A DNA stretch of 64,000 nucleotides from Myxocyprinus asiaticus (lineage: Eukaryota > Chordata > Actinopteri > Cypriniformes > Catostomidae): assembly GCF_019703515.2 (NCBI RefSeq), contig NC_059349.1, positions 19,998,744-20,062,743 on the forward strand. The letters run 5' to 3'. The translations under genes and the position numbers were made by a program. The notes beneath the pieces were generated by a model that was given only the letters and a program-made list of their open reading frames with translations, was not told the DNA's origin and made no database searches. Positions within the stretch are counted from its first letter, which is position 1. Each line of letters starts with the position of its first letter. This document shows positions 52,307 through 63,858 of the stretch, in pieces.

Positions 52307-53525
52307 AAACGTCATGACAACATTACCATTTCAGATGTTTTTTTTTTGTTTGTTTTTTTAAATGAAATCAGTTCTAAATAAGACCCGGTTCTTGATTTCC
52401 AACCAAGATTATAAAGTCATATTTCTGCTCGATTAACTCAACTCATAGCAACACCAAACCTCCACCACTCTGTATACAAAGCTCTTCATCAATATTCAAC
52501 ACTGCCACACGGTCCTATTACATCTGAGAGTAGATACAATGTGTTTAGCACAAAGTATACTACAGTTTGGATGCGAACGCTTGTCATCTGTGTACAGTTG
52601 AACGCTAGCCTTACAAAATCTACTTCATTTGAATGTGCACACATATTCAGGCGGTTGGCACATGCACGCTACAACTGCTATGAGATACTGGAATATTTCT
52701 AGAGTTTAGACCCATAAAGATGTGTTTATATTCCTTCAGACTCGAGTTATACAAATGCAGGTATCTCCTGAACTCCTCACACACACATTCTTGACGTGCA
52801 CATCCACTGTTGTTGTTTCTACCTTATTCTCCAATGTTCAGCAGCAAATACATCTTCTAACGCTTCTTTGTGACAGCAACGGCTCAATTGTGAGTACTGC
52901 CACCTTGTGGACACACATTTTTGCAAATAATTCCTGCCACATGCACATACTGTGCATTCAGAGCACACATGGTTAGGAAAATAGGGCCGCATGCGTTCAG
53001 TGATTGAGCACTCTGCTAATGACGAAATTTGTGTCACGCATCCTGTACACAGACACCTAGCATTCCGAGTCTGACCAAAGTATCCTTTGGGCTTTAGGGA
53101 GGAATGGCACTCACTCGCTGGGGGGTTAAAGATAATGGAGCTTCTAGCAAAGTCAAAAAGGTTGAGGCACTCAGTGACGAGGTGAGAAGAAAAAAAAACA
53201 TCACACATGAGATAAGACTCCGTGCTTTGTAAACTGACCTTGTGTGTAGCTGTGTGTGTTTGTGTGTGTCAGATTGAGTAGGAGAGGCACAGTGAGCATG
53301 TGAACTTCAGTATTTTCAATTCTGTGCACTTGTGGTGTGGTGTGAATGTGGCCATGAGGCCATGAGGCTGAAGACAGAAAGAGATAGAGAGAGAGAAAGA
53401 GAGGTTGTGTCCACATCGACCGAGCAGCACTTTCTGACAGAATGCACAAAATATGCAAAAATACTTGAACATTTAATCAGATACCTGTACACCACACATT
53501 CAAAACTATGACCAATAATGAAAAA
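52307..53525. other. Non-coding stretch, nothing recognised
   Basis: No element ends or protein similarity are seen before the Tc1 element. Frames at 52722-52976 and 52819-53208 are unsupported. Confidence 0.4.
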
Positions 53526-53527
53526 TA

Positions 53528-54778
53528 TACACTATATTGCCAAAAGTATTCACTCACCCATCCAAATAATTGAATTCAGGTGTTCCAATCACTTCCATGG
53601 CCACAGGTGTATAAAATGAAGCACCTAGGCATGCAGACTGCTTCTACAAACATTTGTGAAAGAATGGGCCGCTCTCAGGAGCTCAGTGAATTCCAGCGTG
53701 GTACTGTGATAGGATGCCACCTGCGCAACAAGTCCAGTCGTGAAATTTCCTCGCTACTAAATATTCCACAGTCAACTGTCAGTGGTATTATAACAAAGTG
53801 GAAGCGATTGGGAATGACAGCAACTCAGCCACGAAGTGGTAGGCCACATAAAATGACAGAGCGGGGTCAGCGGATGCTGAGGCGCATAGTGCGCAGAGGT
53901 CGCCAACTTTCTGCAGAGTCAATCGCTACAGACCTCCAAAGTTCATGTGGCCTTCAGATTAGCTCAAGAACAGTGCGTAGAGAGCTTCATGGAATGGGTT
54001 TCCATGGCCGAGCAGCTGCATCCAAGCCATACATCACCAAGTGCAATGCAAAGTGTCGGATGCAGTGGTGTAAAGCACGCCGCCACTGGACTCTAGAGCA
54101 GTGGAGATGCGTTCTCTGGAGTGACGAATCACGCTTCTCCATCTGGCAATCTGATGGACGAGTCTGGGTTTGGCGGTTGCCAGGAGAACGGTACTTGTCT
54201 GACTGCATTGTGCCAGCTGTGAAGTTTGGTGGAGGGGGATTATGGTGTGGAGTTGTTTTTCAGGAGCTGGGCTTGGCCCCTTAGTTCCAGTGAAAGGAAC
54301 TCTGAATGCTTCAGCATACCAAGAGATTTTGGACAATTCCATGCTCCCAACTTTGTGGGAACAGTTTGGGGATGGCCCCTTCCTGTTCCAACATGACTGC
54401 GCACCAGTGCACAAAGCAAGGTCCATAAAGACATGGATGAGCGAGTTTGGTGTGGAAGAACTTGACTGGCCTGCACAGAGTCCTGACCTCAACCCGATAG
54501 AGCACCTTTGGGATGAATTAGAGCGAAGACTGCGAGCCAGGCCTTCTCGTCCAACATCAGTGTCTGACCTCACAAATGCGCTTCTGGAAGAATGGTCAAA
54601 AATTCCCATAAACACACTCCTAAACCTTGTGGAAAGCCTTCCCAGAAGAGTTGAAGCTGTTATAGCTGCAAAGGGTGGGCCGACGTCATATTAAACCCTA
54701 TGGATTAAGAATGGGATGTCACTTAAGTTCATATGTGTCTAAAGGCAGATGAGCGAATACTTTTGGCAATATAGTGTA
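53528..54778 (+). mobile_element. Nearly intact Tc1-like transposon
   Basis: The 1251-bp element has inverted ends TACACTATATTGCCAAAAGT and ACTTTTGGCAATATAGTGTA, exact over the first 26 bases (one mismatch follows), with TA on each side (53526-53527 and 54779-54780). It encodes one transposase interrupted by a single frameshift. Size, TA target and the DD34E enzyme fit Tc1. Matching ends and an almost open frame make it the youngest-looking element here. Confidence 0.96.
53616..54694 (+). pseudogene. Tc1-like transposase, one frameshift
   Basis: This enzyme cuts the element out and pastes it into TA sites. The first frame (ending 54284) has two helix-turn-helix regions (LSEFQRGTVIGCHLRNKSS, REISSLLNIPQSTVSGIITK and later SRTVRRELHGMGFHGRAAA), a GRPHKMTERGQRM linker and the first catalytic aspartate in VLWSDESRFS. 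The second (54242-54694) has the second aspartate in [11 protein letters not shown] and the glutamate in [14 protein letters not shown], with 34 residues between them. The frames overlap across a G run at 54234-54238 where one base seems to be lost. The usual start is taken as MKHLG or the later MGRSQ. Confidence 0.93.
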
Positions 54779-54780
54779 TA

Positions 54781-55104
54781 TTCTTATTAGGGAAACACAA
54801 GGACTGTTGTGTGATAGCAGCACAGTACGTGTCTGTCTGCCACTGCATGAGAGATGGGTTAGACGGGTTCAATCACTAAACTTGTGCACAATTATATTAT
54901 TGCTCCTCTTTATTATTATTATCTTTTTATTATTTTCATTTAAATTTATTCCCTTTTTAGTAACTTTATTTGTATTCTTTATGGCCATTACTTTTATCTT
55001 TCTTTATCAATTATTTTAATGCAGCTAAACTGTCAATGCTTTGGCAATACAAATGTACATTTGTACATGTACATTTTAAATGTACATTGTCCTGCCAATA
55101 AAGC
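54781..55104. other. AT-rich spacer, possibly a LINE 3' tail
   Basis: GCTTTGGCAATACAAATGTAC, a palindromic ACATTTGTACATGTACATTT and CCTGCCAATAAAGC resemble 3' ends of fish LINEs. No coding part of a LINE is attached, so this is tentative. Confidence 0.35.
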
Positions 55105-56015
55105 GCATTAAAGACCCCATGAAATCATTTGATAATCGCAGTTTTCTGTCTTGTGTTGACATATTCCTATCGAAACAGGAAGTTTGGTACCTATTGAAGG
55201 GCTCATCCCTTTTTTTCTTTTTTAATAGTCAACAGGCTTTAGTTACATCACAGCCATGAACCATGATTTGCTACTTGCTGGTCATTTGCAGGTGATTTTA
55301 GGGGGAGGGACATTCTCATTCTAGAGAGCATTTGATTGGGAAAAAAAAAATCTGTGTAGCGCTAGATGAGTCATCAATAATGTTGCTTGTTTTCCCAGAA
55401 GATAAAAATTGTATATTGAAATGTGTATCTGCTATAAGTGAACTGTCAACTATTTCAACATTTTAGATTGATCACGAATTCACAAATTAATTGGAATTTG
55501 GCAACAGGAGGTTGAAAGTCTGTGCTGTTCGAACCACTGCCCCCACTGACTGAAACTAGAAGTGTTGTTGGGATTAAATATCCACAGAGTGGCACCAAAA
55601 GAGTTGTATTTTTTGTTGTAGATGATGTAATACAGTCAACAGAAATGCATATTTTATTAAACCTACTCCCAAACTCAAAATATAATCCCAAACCTAACCA
55701 TCAGTGGAGCAAAAATCTAATTTTAGAGGAAAATGGGCAACCCCCCGATCGTGCTCACAATTGTTTATGTGAATGTGATTACTGGACCAGACCCCGTGTC
55801 TCAAAGCTTGTGCAATGCACTATCAGTTGTGCCACAATAAAGGTTAACACATTTGAACTGATGCAATGAACATGGTACATGAACATTTCAGAAGCAGCAT
55901 GTTAATTTCTCGTGATTATACTGATAATTTATGAGTACCATAAAATGGCTCTGAAGCAAACACACATGAACTAAAAGTCACAAAACTCAAATTTTGATTG
56001 CATGGGGTCTTCAAA
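55105..56015. mobile_element. CATGGGGTCTTTAA-type miniature element, long copy
   Basis: The left end is TTAAAGACCCCATGAAATC and the right end, inverted, is TTGAAGACCCCATGCAATC, followed by AAAATTTGAGTTTTGTGACT, shared with 51890-52306. TTAA at the left has become TCAA at the right. The open frame 55522-55869 inside has no recognised similarity. Confidence 0.8.
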
Positions 56016-56937
56016 ACTGAAAGAGAGAGAAAGAGAGAGAGGCAGAGGAGGTGTCAGAGGGTGGGTCAGCAGAAGCAGTGTGTTTGACAGCAGACCTACA
56101 CCACAGTTCTCTGTTCCTTTTAAAAATTAAAAACAACTCACATTCTCTTATACATTAATCCAGACAACTCGCAGGCCACGTTCTCTGAGGAGAGAGACAG
56201 AGCGTGTCGCTGAATGCGGCAGATAAATAATTTTTATCTGGGACCCCAGCGGGTATTGACAAACCAGGGATGCATTTAGATAGCCCAATTAAAACGGGGA
56301 AATTAACCGACATGAGGCACTTTGTAAACGCTGCAGCCCACTCTTCTTCAGACCCTTCAAAAGGCCAGACTTGCCACGTAAAGCGAAGATGGGTGTGGAA
56401 GGGGGGAACTGTAGAGAGCGAGGTGGTGCAGGGGGCTTCAAAGGCAAGAAATATTCCTCCACAGGCAAGTAACTGGAGTCAGAGGCAAAATAAAGAGCGG
56501 AAACCTGAGGTTGTGGAGGAGAGGCAGAGCGTGGCTTTCAGTTTGGCTTCACAGCCACAGCTATGAAGCCACACCTCTCTGGACACACTATTTGTCTTCA
56601 TTCGCAGATTTGATGCTTCAAAAATGACTGGTAATTGGACATATTTATGTAGCACCATGCATTGGTGAGCTGAATGCATTAGATATTGCTTGGAAATAAT
56701 GATATGCATTTCTGAAATTCATGTAATCAGTAGATAAATATTCTGGACATATTATTCTTAAATGGTTGAGATTATTCTCTGGTTTTCCTCAGTTCTTGAG
56801 AGTGGACTGTCTATGAAGATGACAGACCTCAGTCAACTGCGCCCATAACCTTTCCACTTCACATATTTCCTCTCTCTTTCCATCAGACTCAGTAAAATAT
56901 CATCTTCCACTTTCTCTTCTTCACCCACCATTTAGAT
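56016..56937. other. Non-coding stretch, nothing recognised
   Basis: A GA-rich patch at 56020-56050 is followed by sequence with a short GATA palindrome, AGATAAATAATTTTTATCT, near 56220. It is less repeat-like than its surroundings. The frame 56270-56566 has no domain. Confidence 0.35.
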
Positions 56938-57410
56938 TTAAAGATATTTCACCCAACAATGCAAAATCTGTCATAATATGCACACCCTTATGTCATTCAA
57001 ATCATGTATGACTTTTGTCTGTGGAACACAAAAGAGTGCTCATTTCCAAACAATTACAGTGAAAGGTAGTTAAGCTCCAAAAATTGTTGGCACATCATGA
57101 CTGATTGGTTACAAGACATGTATTGGTCTGTTCCTCACACAAAGCTATTGTTTGTACTCAAAAGTTGTAATATAGGGCCAAAAGTTGCATGAATTTTTAA
57201 GATATTTTTCATTCGTTACTTTTGGAGCTCGACAGCATCAGTTCCCATTTCATTCATAAACATTCCTTGTATGGAAAAGAGCTGTTTGGACATGCAAAAT
57301 ATCTCCTTTCGACTTCCTTTGAAGATACAAATTCCATTTTAGTCTGTATTAGTATTTGGAACAACATGAGGGTAGGTTGACGAAGAAATAAAATCAAATA
57401 AACTCTTTAA
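56938..57410. mobile_element. TTAA-end miniature element, both ends present
   Basis: It runs from TTAAAGATATTTCACCC to a final AAACTCTTTAA, with TTAA at both limits (56938-56941 and 57407-57410). Internal blocks CCCTTATGTCATTCAAATC and ATGAGGGTAGGTTGACG match the family at 10049 and 62641 loosely. It has diverged more than the other copies. Confidence 0.7.
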
Positions 57411-58138
57411 ATTAATAAACAATCTACTGGACGCTAACTGTTTCATGTTGAACAATGTCAAAATATGCTGTCCTCATCCACAAGAGGGGACTGGAGTCTC
57501 CTCTGTCTAATGGTGGGTCAGTGGGGCTGGAATGTATTGGGGCCACTCTGATGAATAGCACAGAGAACACTATGCCAGGCCTAAAGAGGGGACACATTGT
57601 TTTTACTGAGTCTCTCCCACTCCCTCTCTGCTCTGTTTCTTTTCCACAATACAACACTGCTCACTCATCTACAATAAAACACCGCTCACACTATAGAGCA
57701 ACAGCACTCCAAACCCGGGCATGGATATGCATTCTACAGAGAGGAATGAACCAAAATAAAAACAGAGACTGGATTCATGGGGACAAAATATACATTTAAA
57801 AAAAAAAAAGATGGCAAACAGAAATACAAATAGCAGGGATAAACCAATAAAGACATTTTTGCCCATATCAATAGCAGAAAATTGTTTTAATATTATGACC
57901 AATAACCAATTTGATGGATGATATTTAAAATCTTTACTGTTTTTGCCAAACATGTTTTAAGTGCATCAGTCATCAAAACATTCAAATGTCCAGTAGACAG
58001 ATAATTGTTTAGTAATAAGGTAATTATGGCCAATACCAATATGGTCAATAGCTGGGTTTCCATACACATATTTATATGCACATTTTGGGATATTGCATAT
58101 GGAAAAACCAAGATGTGAATAAAATCTCCAAAATGCAC

Positions 58139-58196
<58 letters not shown>

Positions 58197-59110
58197 TTAC
58201 ACACTTGCTTGAGGTTGATACATTTATATTCGATAAGAAGAAATGCGCATAAACTATGATGGAAACACATTCACTGAATAAACGCCTATTGAATTTATTA
58301 GGAATACAAGATGCACATAAAAAAAAGTAATGTGACTGAATAATTCAGTTAACCAGAGGACCAATCATCGCATCTGAAACGTGGGCTCCGGTCATCCTGA
58401 AATAATGGTGTCCTGAAAATCCAAAGCTTGCGAAGAGTTTTCAAAGCAAATATGTTGAATATAAACTGTCATTAGAAGTTTTCTCAATGTAACAGGTGGT
58501 TGAAGGGAAGGGGTTGAAAAATAAGAGGATTTGGTTATGTCAGCTGAAATTATAATTTTTTTATTTTTATAAATGTGCACATATGGATTGTTCAACAAGT
58601 ATAGAAACATATATGTTCAGTAAGTATAGAAATGTATAGGGTCAGTTTTGATTTCTTGCTGACCTTAACGGCACACAATAAGCTTTTATTGATTACTAGC
58701 GTTCAGAAAACAAGAAAAACACAGAGGAGCTTGTGGAAGGTGAACCAGATCACCTCATTAGCACTGAGCTTGTTCAGTATGTGCTAAGAAAATCAAAGTT
58801 CAGGACTTCAAAATTACTACTTTAAAGAGTAGCTCTGGTAAGTGCTGGTGGCAAAAAAGATGGATGAACAACCAAGGTAATTTTACATTGTGTTTCTCTG
58901 TGAGATGTGCGGTCTTCTTTTAAATAACAATAATGGCTTCCCTCTGCCCTGAGGGAGACAACACACAGTTATTGGCATAAATAAAAGCAGAGATAAACAT
59001 TTCTGATGCTCTAGAAATGGAGCTATTACTGATGGCCAAGAGGTGAAGAGGGAAAACATACATTTAAAAAAGAACATAAAATCCAATACGTCAAATAAGC
59101 CAAGACAAGT
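57411..59110. other. Non-coding stretch with a (TA)n run and a possible small element
   Basis: TGGGTTTCCATACACATATT near 58050 and the inverted ACTATGATGGAAACACA near 58268 may be ends of a small element around the TA run. The remainder has no recognised feature. Confidence 0.4.
58141..58190. repeat. (TA)n microsatellite
   Basis: Twenty-five TA units, giving spurious IY runs in translation. Confidence 0.97.
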
Positions 59111-59180
59111 AGGGCTGGCCGATGTATTGAATTTTCAAGATGTATTCATGATGATTATGCTCGCGGTACAACATTAAGAA
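59111..59180 (+). mobile_element. One end of a TAGGGCTGG-type hAT element
   Basis: TAGGGCTGGCCGATGTATTG then ATGATTATGC resembles the ends of common fish hAT-type miniature elements. The partner end is not identified. Confidence 0.5.
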
Positions 59181-59530
59181 ACATTGTGAATATCCAGATG
59201 ACTACAATGTGTTAAGATGAAGATGTTTTACTTAAATCAGTGTCTCTGATTTTAATTTCAGTACCAAAAATGTGAATAGAGCTGGTAAGTTTGATTCATT
59301 TCAGTGAATTAGTTCAAATTTTCCAATGTGCTGCAATTTGATTATTTTTAACTAATCTTTTGCAGTATTTTAGTTCTTGCATTTAACATATTGAATATTA
59401 TTAGCTAAAATGGCTGTTAAGTTGAAATTGATGGTTCTTCTGCCATTTTAGAGTAAATACATAAATATTGTGATATATACTGAACACTGTTAAAGCCTGA
59501 AAAATATAGAGATATTGACATAGTGACATG

Positions 59531-59712
59531 TAGGGGTTGCACAGACATGTCAACTAGTCGACTACAACTAACGTAGTGAACACCGTCAGTCGACCAGTCG
59601 GGTTTGGGGTGCAGTGGTTTAAGGGTAGGATGACGTCACGACTAGTCGAATTCAACTTGACTAATAGGCTTGACTAGCTGACTATTAAAAATCAGTAGCT
59701 GTGCAACATCTA
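59531..59712. mobile_element. 182-bp hAT-type miniature element
   Basis: The ends are TAGGGGTTGCACAG and CTGTGCAACATCTA, flanked by GTGACATG and GTGACAAG (7 of 8 alike). It contains CAACTAGTCGACTAC and ACGACTAGTCG, like the sub-terminal repeats of the hAT at 20045-21450. Confidence 0.85.
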
Positions 59713-60164
59713 GTGACAAGTGATACTCTGCTTTGGTTGGTGAACAGACAAAAGCTACACATACCATTGGTTGCAAAGGAAATAAACTTCAGTCATTTTC
59801 TCATCTCTGTCTTGCTCTCTCGCACCTACACTCTCTGACACACACAAATGAGTGAGCTGCCAAATGAGTGAGTAATCCATCATGGCTGCCATTTACCAGC
59901 CCTTCTTTTCAACAAAGCCTTGACGGATGGGAGGAGATAAGGGTCTCTGTGTGTTAGTAGAAATGTGAGCACAGTTCTTTCAGGCACACACACACACAAA
60001 ACTGCAGAAGTGTTAGTGGAAGCTGTGAAAGTCAAGTTCACTCATCAGTCTTCTGATGCCCTCTGAATTGTGGGGGTGTGTGAACTCATGTATAAACCTA
60101 TTCATGCCCCCCTCTGCTCTCATCCCCCCAAGGTTTTCCTAAGTACTGCATACACACAGAAAGA

Positions 60165-60194
60165 GTGTGTGTATGTGTGTGTGTGTGTGTGTGT
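60165..60194. repeat. (GT)n microsatellite
   Basis: About 14 GT units interrupted once by TATG. Confidence 0.93.
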
Positions 60195-60809
60195 TCTCTT
60201 CACCAGAGTAATGCTGAGTTGACCACAGCTCACAACTGAGCATTGAACAAGTGCAAATGGTGGAACATGTTAGCCCTTTTCCACCGACATTGTTTGGGGG
60301 TGGGTTCCTTGGCCGGTGCGAATTCTTGAACTGTTCCGCGCGTTTTCACTGCAGAAAAGGCCGTTCCGGGCTGAAAACCTGGTTCAACACCGGCCCCAAA
60401 AGCTTGCTGGTCTCCACGCAGGAGCCGATTACATCAGGGGGTGGAGGGTGGGAAATGATTCGTCACCAAATTTTTCCCAAACAACAATAGCTGCTATCTG
60501 CAGCAAAGAGTACTTCTTCACTCTATAAAACAATTAAAAACATTAGAACCCAACCGATATGGGATTTTTGAGACCGATACTGATTTTAGATGGGGGAAAT
60601 TCACAGATTACTGATATGGTGGCCGATATAGTTAATTTTTTAGCTGGAATGAAAACAAACCTTTTCTATGTGGATTATTCACTGATTTTGCACCTACATG
60701 ACTATGCAAAGGTACTCAGAAGGCTGCTTTCTTAAACAAATATTTTTATCAAAGAATATTTGACATTATTATTATACATTGTCAACAACTTCTAGAAATG
60801 AACACTGAG

Positions 60810-61140
60810 AAAATAAAGAATAAATAAAAATATAATAAATAGCTTAAAAAACATCAGTACTATATGTTTAGTATCAGTCAGTTGCTGGCCATTAAAATAA
60901 ATAATAAATTCAAATAAAATAAATAGCTAAATAAACATCAGTACTGTTCAGTATCAGTCATATGCTGACCATTAAAATAAATAAATAAAAATACAATAAA
61001 TAGTTAAATAAACATCAGTACTGTTTGTTTAGTATTAGTCAAATGCTGACCATTAAAATAAAGAATAAATAAAAATAAAATAATTAGCTAAATAAACATC
61101 AGTAGTATTGTTTAGTATCAGTCAAATGCTGACTATATTA
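60810..61140. repeat. Tandem repeat, about four units of 77-84 bp
   Basis: The phrase ACATCAGTA(C/G) recurs at 60851, 60935, 61012 and 61096. Each is followed by GTTTAGTAT(C/T)AGTCA, a TGCTGACCATTAAAATAAA-type phrase and an ATAAATAAAAATA run. Confidence 0.92.
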
Positions 61141-61239
61141 ATACTGCCAGTCAATTATTGGCAGGCTGTAAAACAAGAAGCATTTTTTAAAAAAAAAAAT
61201 ACAAAATTAACAGACATCAATAGCGTTCAGGTAACGCAG

Positions 61240-61490
61240 ATGAAACGAGCACTCTACTTGCGATATGGTCTTTATGGAGATCCAAGATTAACTACAAAGA
61301 TAGCAAAGGGGAAAAAAAATGTCTACGAGAAGATCCAGCATGAAATGATGCACGCCTGCTTCAATCAGACAATTGACCAAATCATGAACAAATTGAAAAA
61401 CACTTAAGGGAGTGCAGGGACCGTAAGAAGGACCTAAACAAAAGCAACAGTGGACGGAGCAACGTTTTGGACTCGGACACCGACCAGCCT
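61240..61490 (+). pseudogene. Decayed Myb/trihelix-like DNA-binding frame of a Harbinger element
   Basis: The frame reads MKRALYLRYGLYGDP, then VYEKIQHEMMHACFNQTIDQ, IMNKLKNT and a stop at 61405. Continuing in frame past the stop gives LRECRDRKKDLNKSNSGRSN. The pattern VYEKI...M..A.FN.T..QI.NKLK...R..+D..NKS.SGR is that of the trihelix proteins that accompany Harbinger transposases and bind element ends. One stop breaks it and the start is poor. It is at most a fossil. Confidence 0.6.
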
Positions 61491-62640
61491 GCTAATTAAC
61501 TGGGACATAAATTCAGCCAGTCATGCTAGAGATAAACAAAATCGCCAGTGTCCTCTGCTGCTGATCTCAGTAATTTATTATATTTGCCAAATTTGTTAGC
61601 TTTCCTTACACTGTTGTCCTCTTATTTTGTGCATTGTTTTGTTCAGTAATGGGATTTTTGACCAGCTACTCACTAACTTCGGAAGATCACAGCTATCTTT
61701 TAAGTAAACGTAGGGATTCTCAATCAAGACATAAACATTATATGCTATGGCAAATCTCCAAATATAACCATTTGCTACACCAGTGTTAATAATAATTCCA
61801 CTGTTACAGTTTACAGAATTTAGCAAGTTAAGCCATACGGTCATACAAAATAATGTAATTACATTACCTGTCGTCTTTAGCATAGATGTCATCTCAGACA
61901 ATCTTGTTAAGCAATGTAATAACATTGGATTGCATTACTCAGTATATTTAAATATGTCCTCAAAAACAAGAGTAAAAGCTGTACACAAACACTGTTGTGA
62001 TGTGCCATGCTTGTTTATGGACAGGAAGTCAGTGGAAAAGCGTGGTCAGCTTATGAAAGTCTCCAGATTGCCCCGGCCGTGAACCAGCGGAGCACAGGCT
62101 CGGCATGCAAACCATCGCCATTTCGGTGGAAAAGGGCTTGTGAGATTGATTTGGCAGAATAAATCAGCTTGTCATCTACCACACAATGCCAAAAACTATT
62201 GTTTGTTAAAAACCTCTATGAAAACCCCAAATGTGTCTGTGATGATATTAGTTTACAGTCATATCTAATGGCCCCACCATTCTAAACAGCAGTGACGAGG
62301 AAAACAGGAGAAAACAGCGCCATGAACAGACATAAATTGCAAGGCTTTTCAATACATACATTTCAACACTAAAACAATTTACACACTGGTTTAACCTTGG
62401 TAAATGGGCAGAAATATATATATATTCATACTAAACATAATATTTATATTGTTCTATATATCGGGGTATATTCTATATATTCAGAGTGAGGAAATACCAT
62501 TTTTGTTACAACTATGGTCATTTTATATTTTGCATTTATATTTTCTAAATGTGTTTAGGATATAGTTTTTATTAAAAATAGTTGAGATTGACTGACCAGG
62601 GAGGAGAATTTATAGTAAAAATTTACTTAAATATTGATCT

Positions 62641-62868
62641 GTTTCTCAAACACACCTATCATATGAAGACATTGATTTAACCACTGGAGTCATATGGATT
62701 ACTTTTATGCTGATTTATGTGATTTTTGGAGCATCAAAAGAGCTGAGATATTCATCTAAAAACTTAATTTGTGTTCTGCAGAAGAAAGGAATTTATACAC
62801 ATCCGGGATGGCCTAAGGGTGAGTAAATGATGAGAGAATTTTCATTTTTGGGTGAACTATACCTTTAA
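62641..62868 (+). mobile_element. TTAA-end miniature element, 3' part
   Basis: GGATTACTTTTATGCTGATTT, GGAGCATCAAAAGAGCTGAG, TTTGTGTTCTGCAGAAGAAAG and GGGTGAACTATACCTTTAA match, inverted, the element at 10049-10270 over its whole length. Confidence 0.8.
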
Positions 62869-62970
62869 AGAGGGTTAAGCCATTGGGTTATGCTGTGTTG
62901 GACAGGTTCTTTTCAGAGCACATACAACAGGTTGTTTGAAATGGAGGATGGAGAACTAGTCTAGCTGTAG

Positions 62971-63100
62971 TAGGGGTAGGCGATATGACCAAAATCTTAT
63001 ATCATGATATGAGTAATTTTATAACAAAATAACGATATACATCACAATATAGTAAAAGTTTTCCGAAAAATCAATAAAAATTGGTATTATATATTACATA
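62971..63100 (+). mobile_element. hAT-type terminal fragment (TAGGGGTAGGCGATATG)
   Basis: TAGGGGTAGGCGATATGACC followed by ATATCATGATATGAG and ATAACGATATACATCACAAT is the usual shape of the end of CGATAT-type fish hAT elements. The opposite end was not found. Confidence 0.55.
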
Positions 63101-63454
63101 ACCATATTGTAATGCCTATTCTTGGAACTCCAATCAGTGAATTAAAAATTCTATAAATTAAAACTACTTCCTCTTTATTTGGAACAAGACAAACAATGTC
63201 AAAGTAAATAAATACATAAATAAAAATCGACTTTTCAAAAATTAACCTTACCAAAATGCTAAATATAAAGGTATGCCACATTTCAGTTTAAAATGTTGTT
63301 GACAATATAATTATTATTATTATTATTATTATTATTATAAACATTGCTCAATAAACTTAAGAGCTTCTCAAAGCAATGTGACAAAGAAAATAAAACAGAA
63401 GTAAAAAAATAAAAAAATATCAAATGAAAATGAACATCTTATTTTTTATTTATT

Positions 63455-63858
63455 TATTTTCTCCACAATTTGGAATGCCCAGTTCCCAATGTGCTCTAGG
63501 TCCTCGTGGTGGCATAGTGACTCGCCTCAATCCGGGTGGCGGAGGACGAATCTCAGTCGCCTCCGTGTCCGAGACAGTCAATCCGCGCATCTTATCACGT
63601 GGCTTGTTGAGCGCATTACCGCAGAGATATAGCGCGTGTGGAGGCATCACGCTATTCCCTGCGGCATCCACGCACATCTCACCACACACCCCACCGACCA
63701 CAAGGAGGTTACCCCATGTGACTCTAATATGCCTAGCAACCGGGTCAATTTGGTTGCTTAGGAGACCTGGCCGGAGTCACTCAGCACACCCTGGATTCAA
63801 ACTCGCGACTCCAGGGGTGGTAGTCTGCGTCTTTATTCGCTGAGCTACCCAGGCCCCG
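63455..63858 (-). mobile_element. tRNA-headed SINE, cyprinid type
   Basis: On the minus strand it starts GGGGCCTGGGTAGCTCAGCG, with box A (TAGCTCAGCGAATAAAGA) and box B (GAGTTTGAATCC) of an RNA polymerase III promoter derived from a tRNA. A body of about 340 bp with AAGCAACCAAATTGACCCGG, GCGTGGATGCCGC and CCACACGCGCTA follows. It ends CATTCCAAATTGTGGAGAAA and an AATAAAT tail. The open frames across it on both strands (63424-63843 and 63450-63701) are not genes. Confidence 0.9.

Larger units (their letters stand above)
60273..62137 (+). mobile_element. PIF/Harbinger-like element, degraded
   Basis: The ends GCCCTTTTCCACCGA and TCGGTGGAAAAGGGC are a perfect 15-bp inverted repeat (16 with the adjoining A/T). 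Flanks TTA on the left and TTG on the right would fit a mutated 3-bp TWA-type duplication. A Myb-like reading frame near 61240-61480 supports Harbinger, whose elements carry a DNA-binding partner gene beside the transposase. No transposase remains. A tandem repeat and a scrap of another element (CCGATATGGG...CCGATATAG at about 60556-60630) lie inside. Confidence 0.78.

Noticed and set aside
53987..54615. Minus-strand frames of 73 and 193 residues
   Set aside because: They are antisense shadows of the Tc1 transposase.
63424..63843. 139-residue frame and its minus-strand partner
   Set aside because: Both lie inside the tRNA-headed SINE.
63820..63857. tRNA gene
   Set aside because: Box A and box B are present, but the sequence cannot close an acceptor stem and continues into a SINE body.
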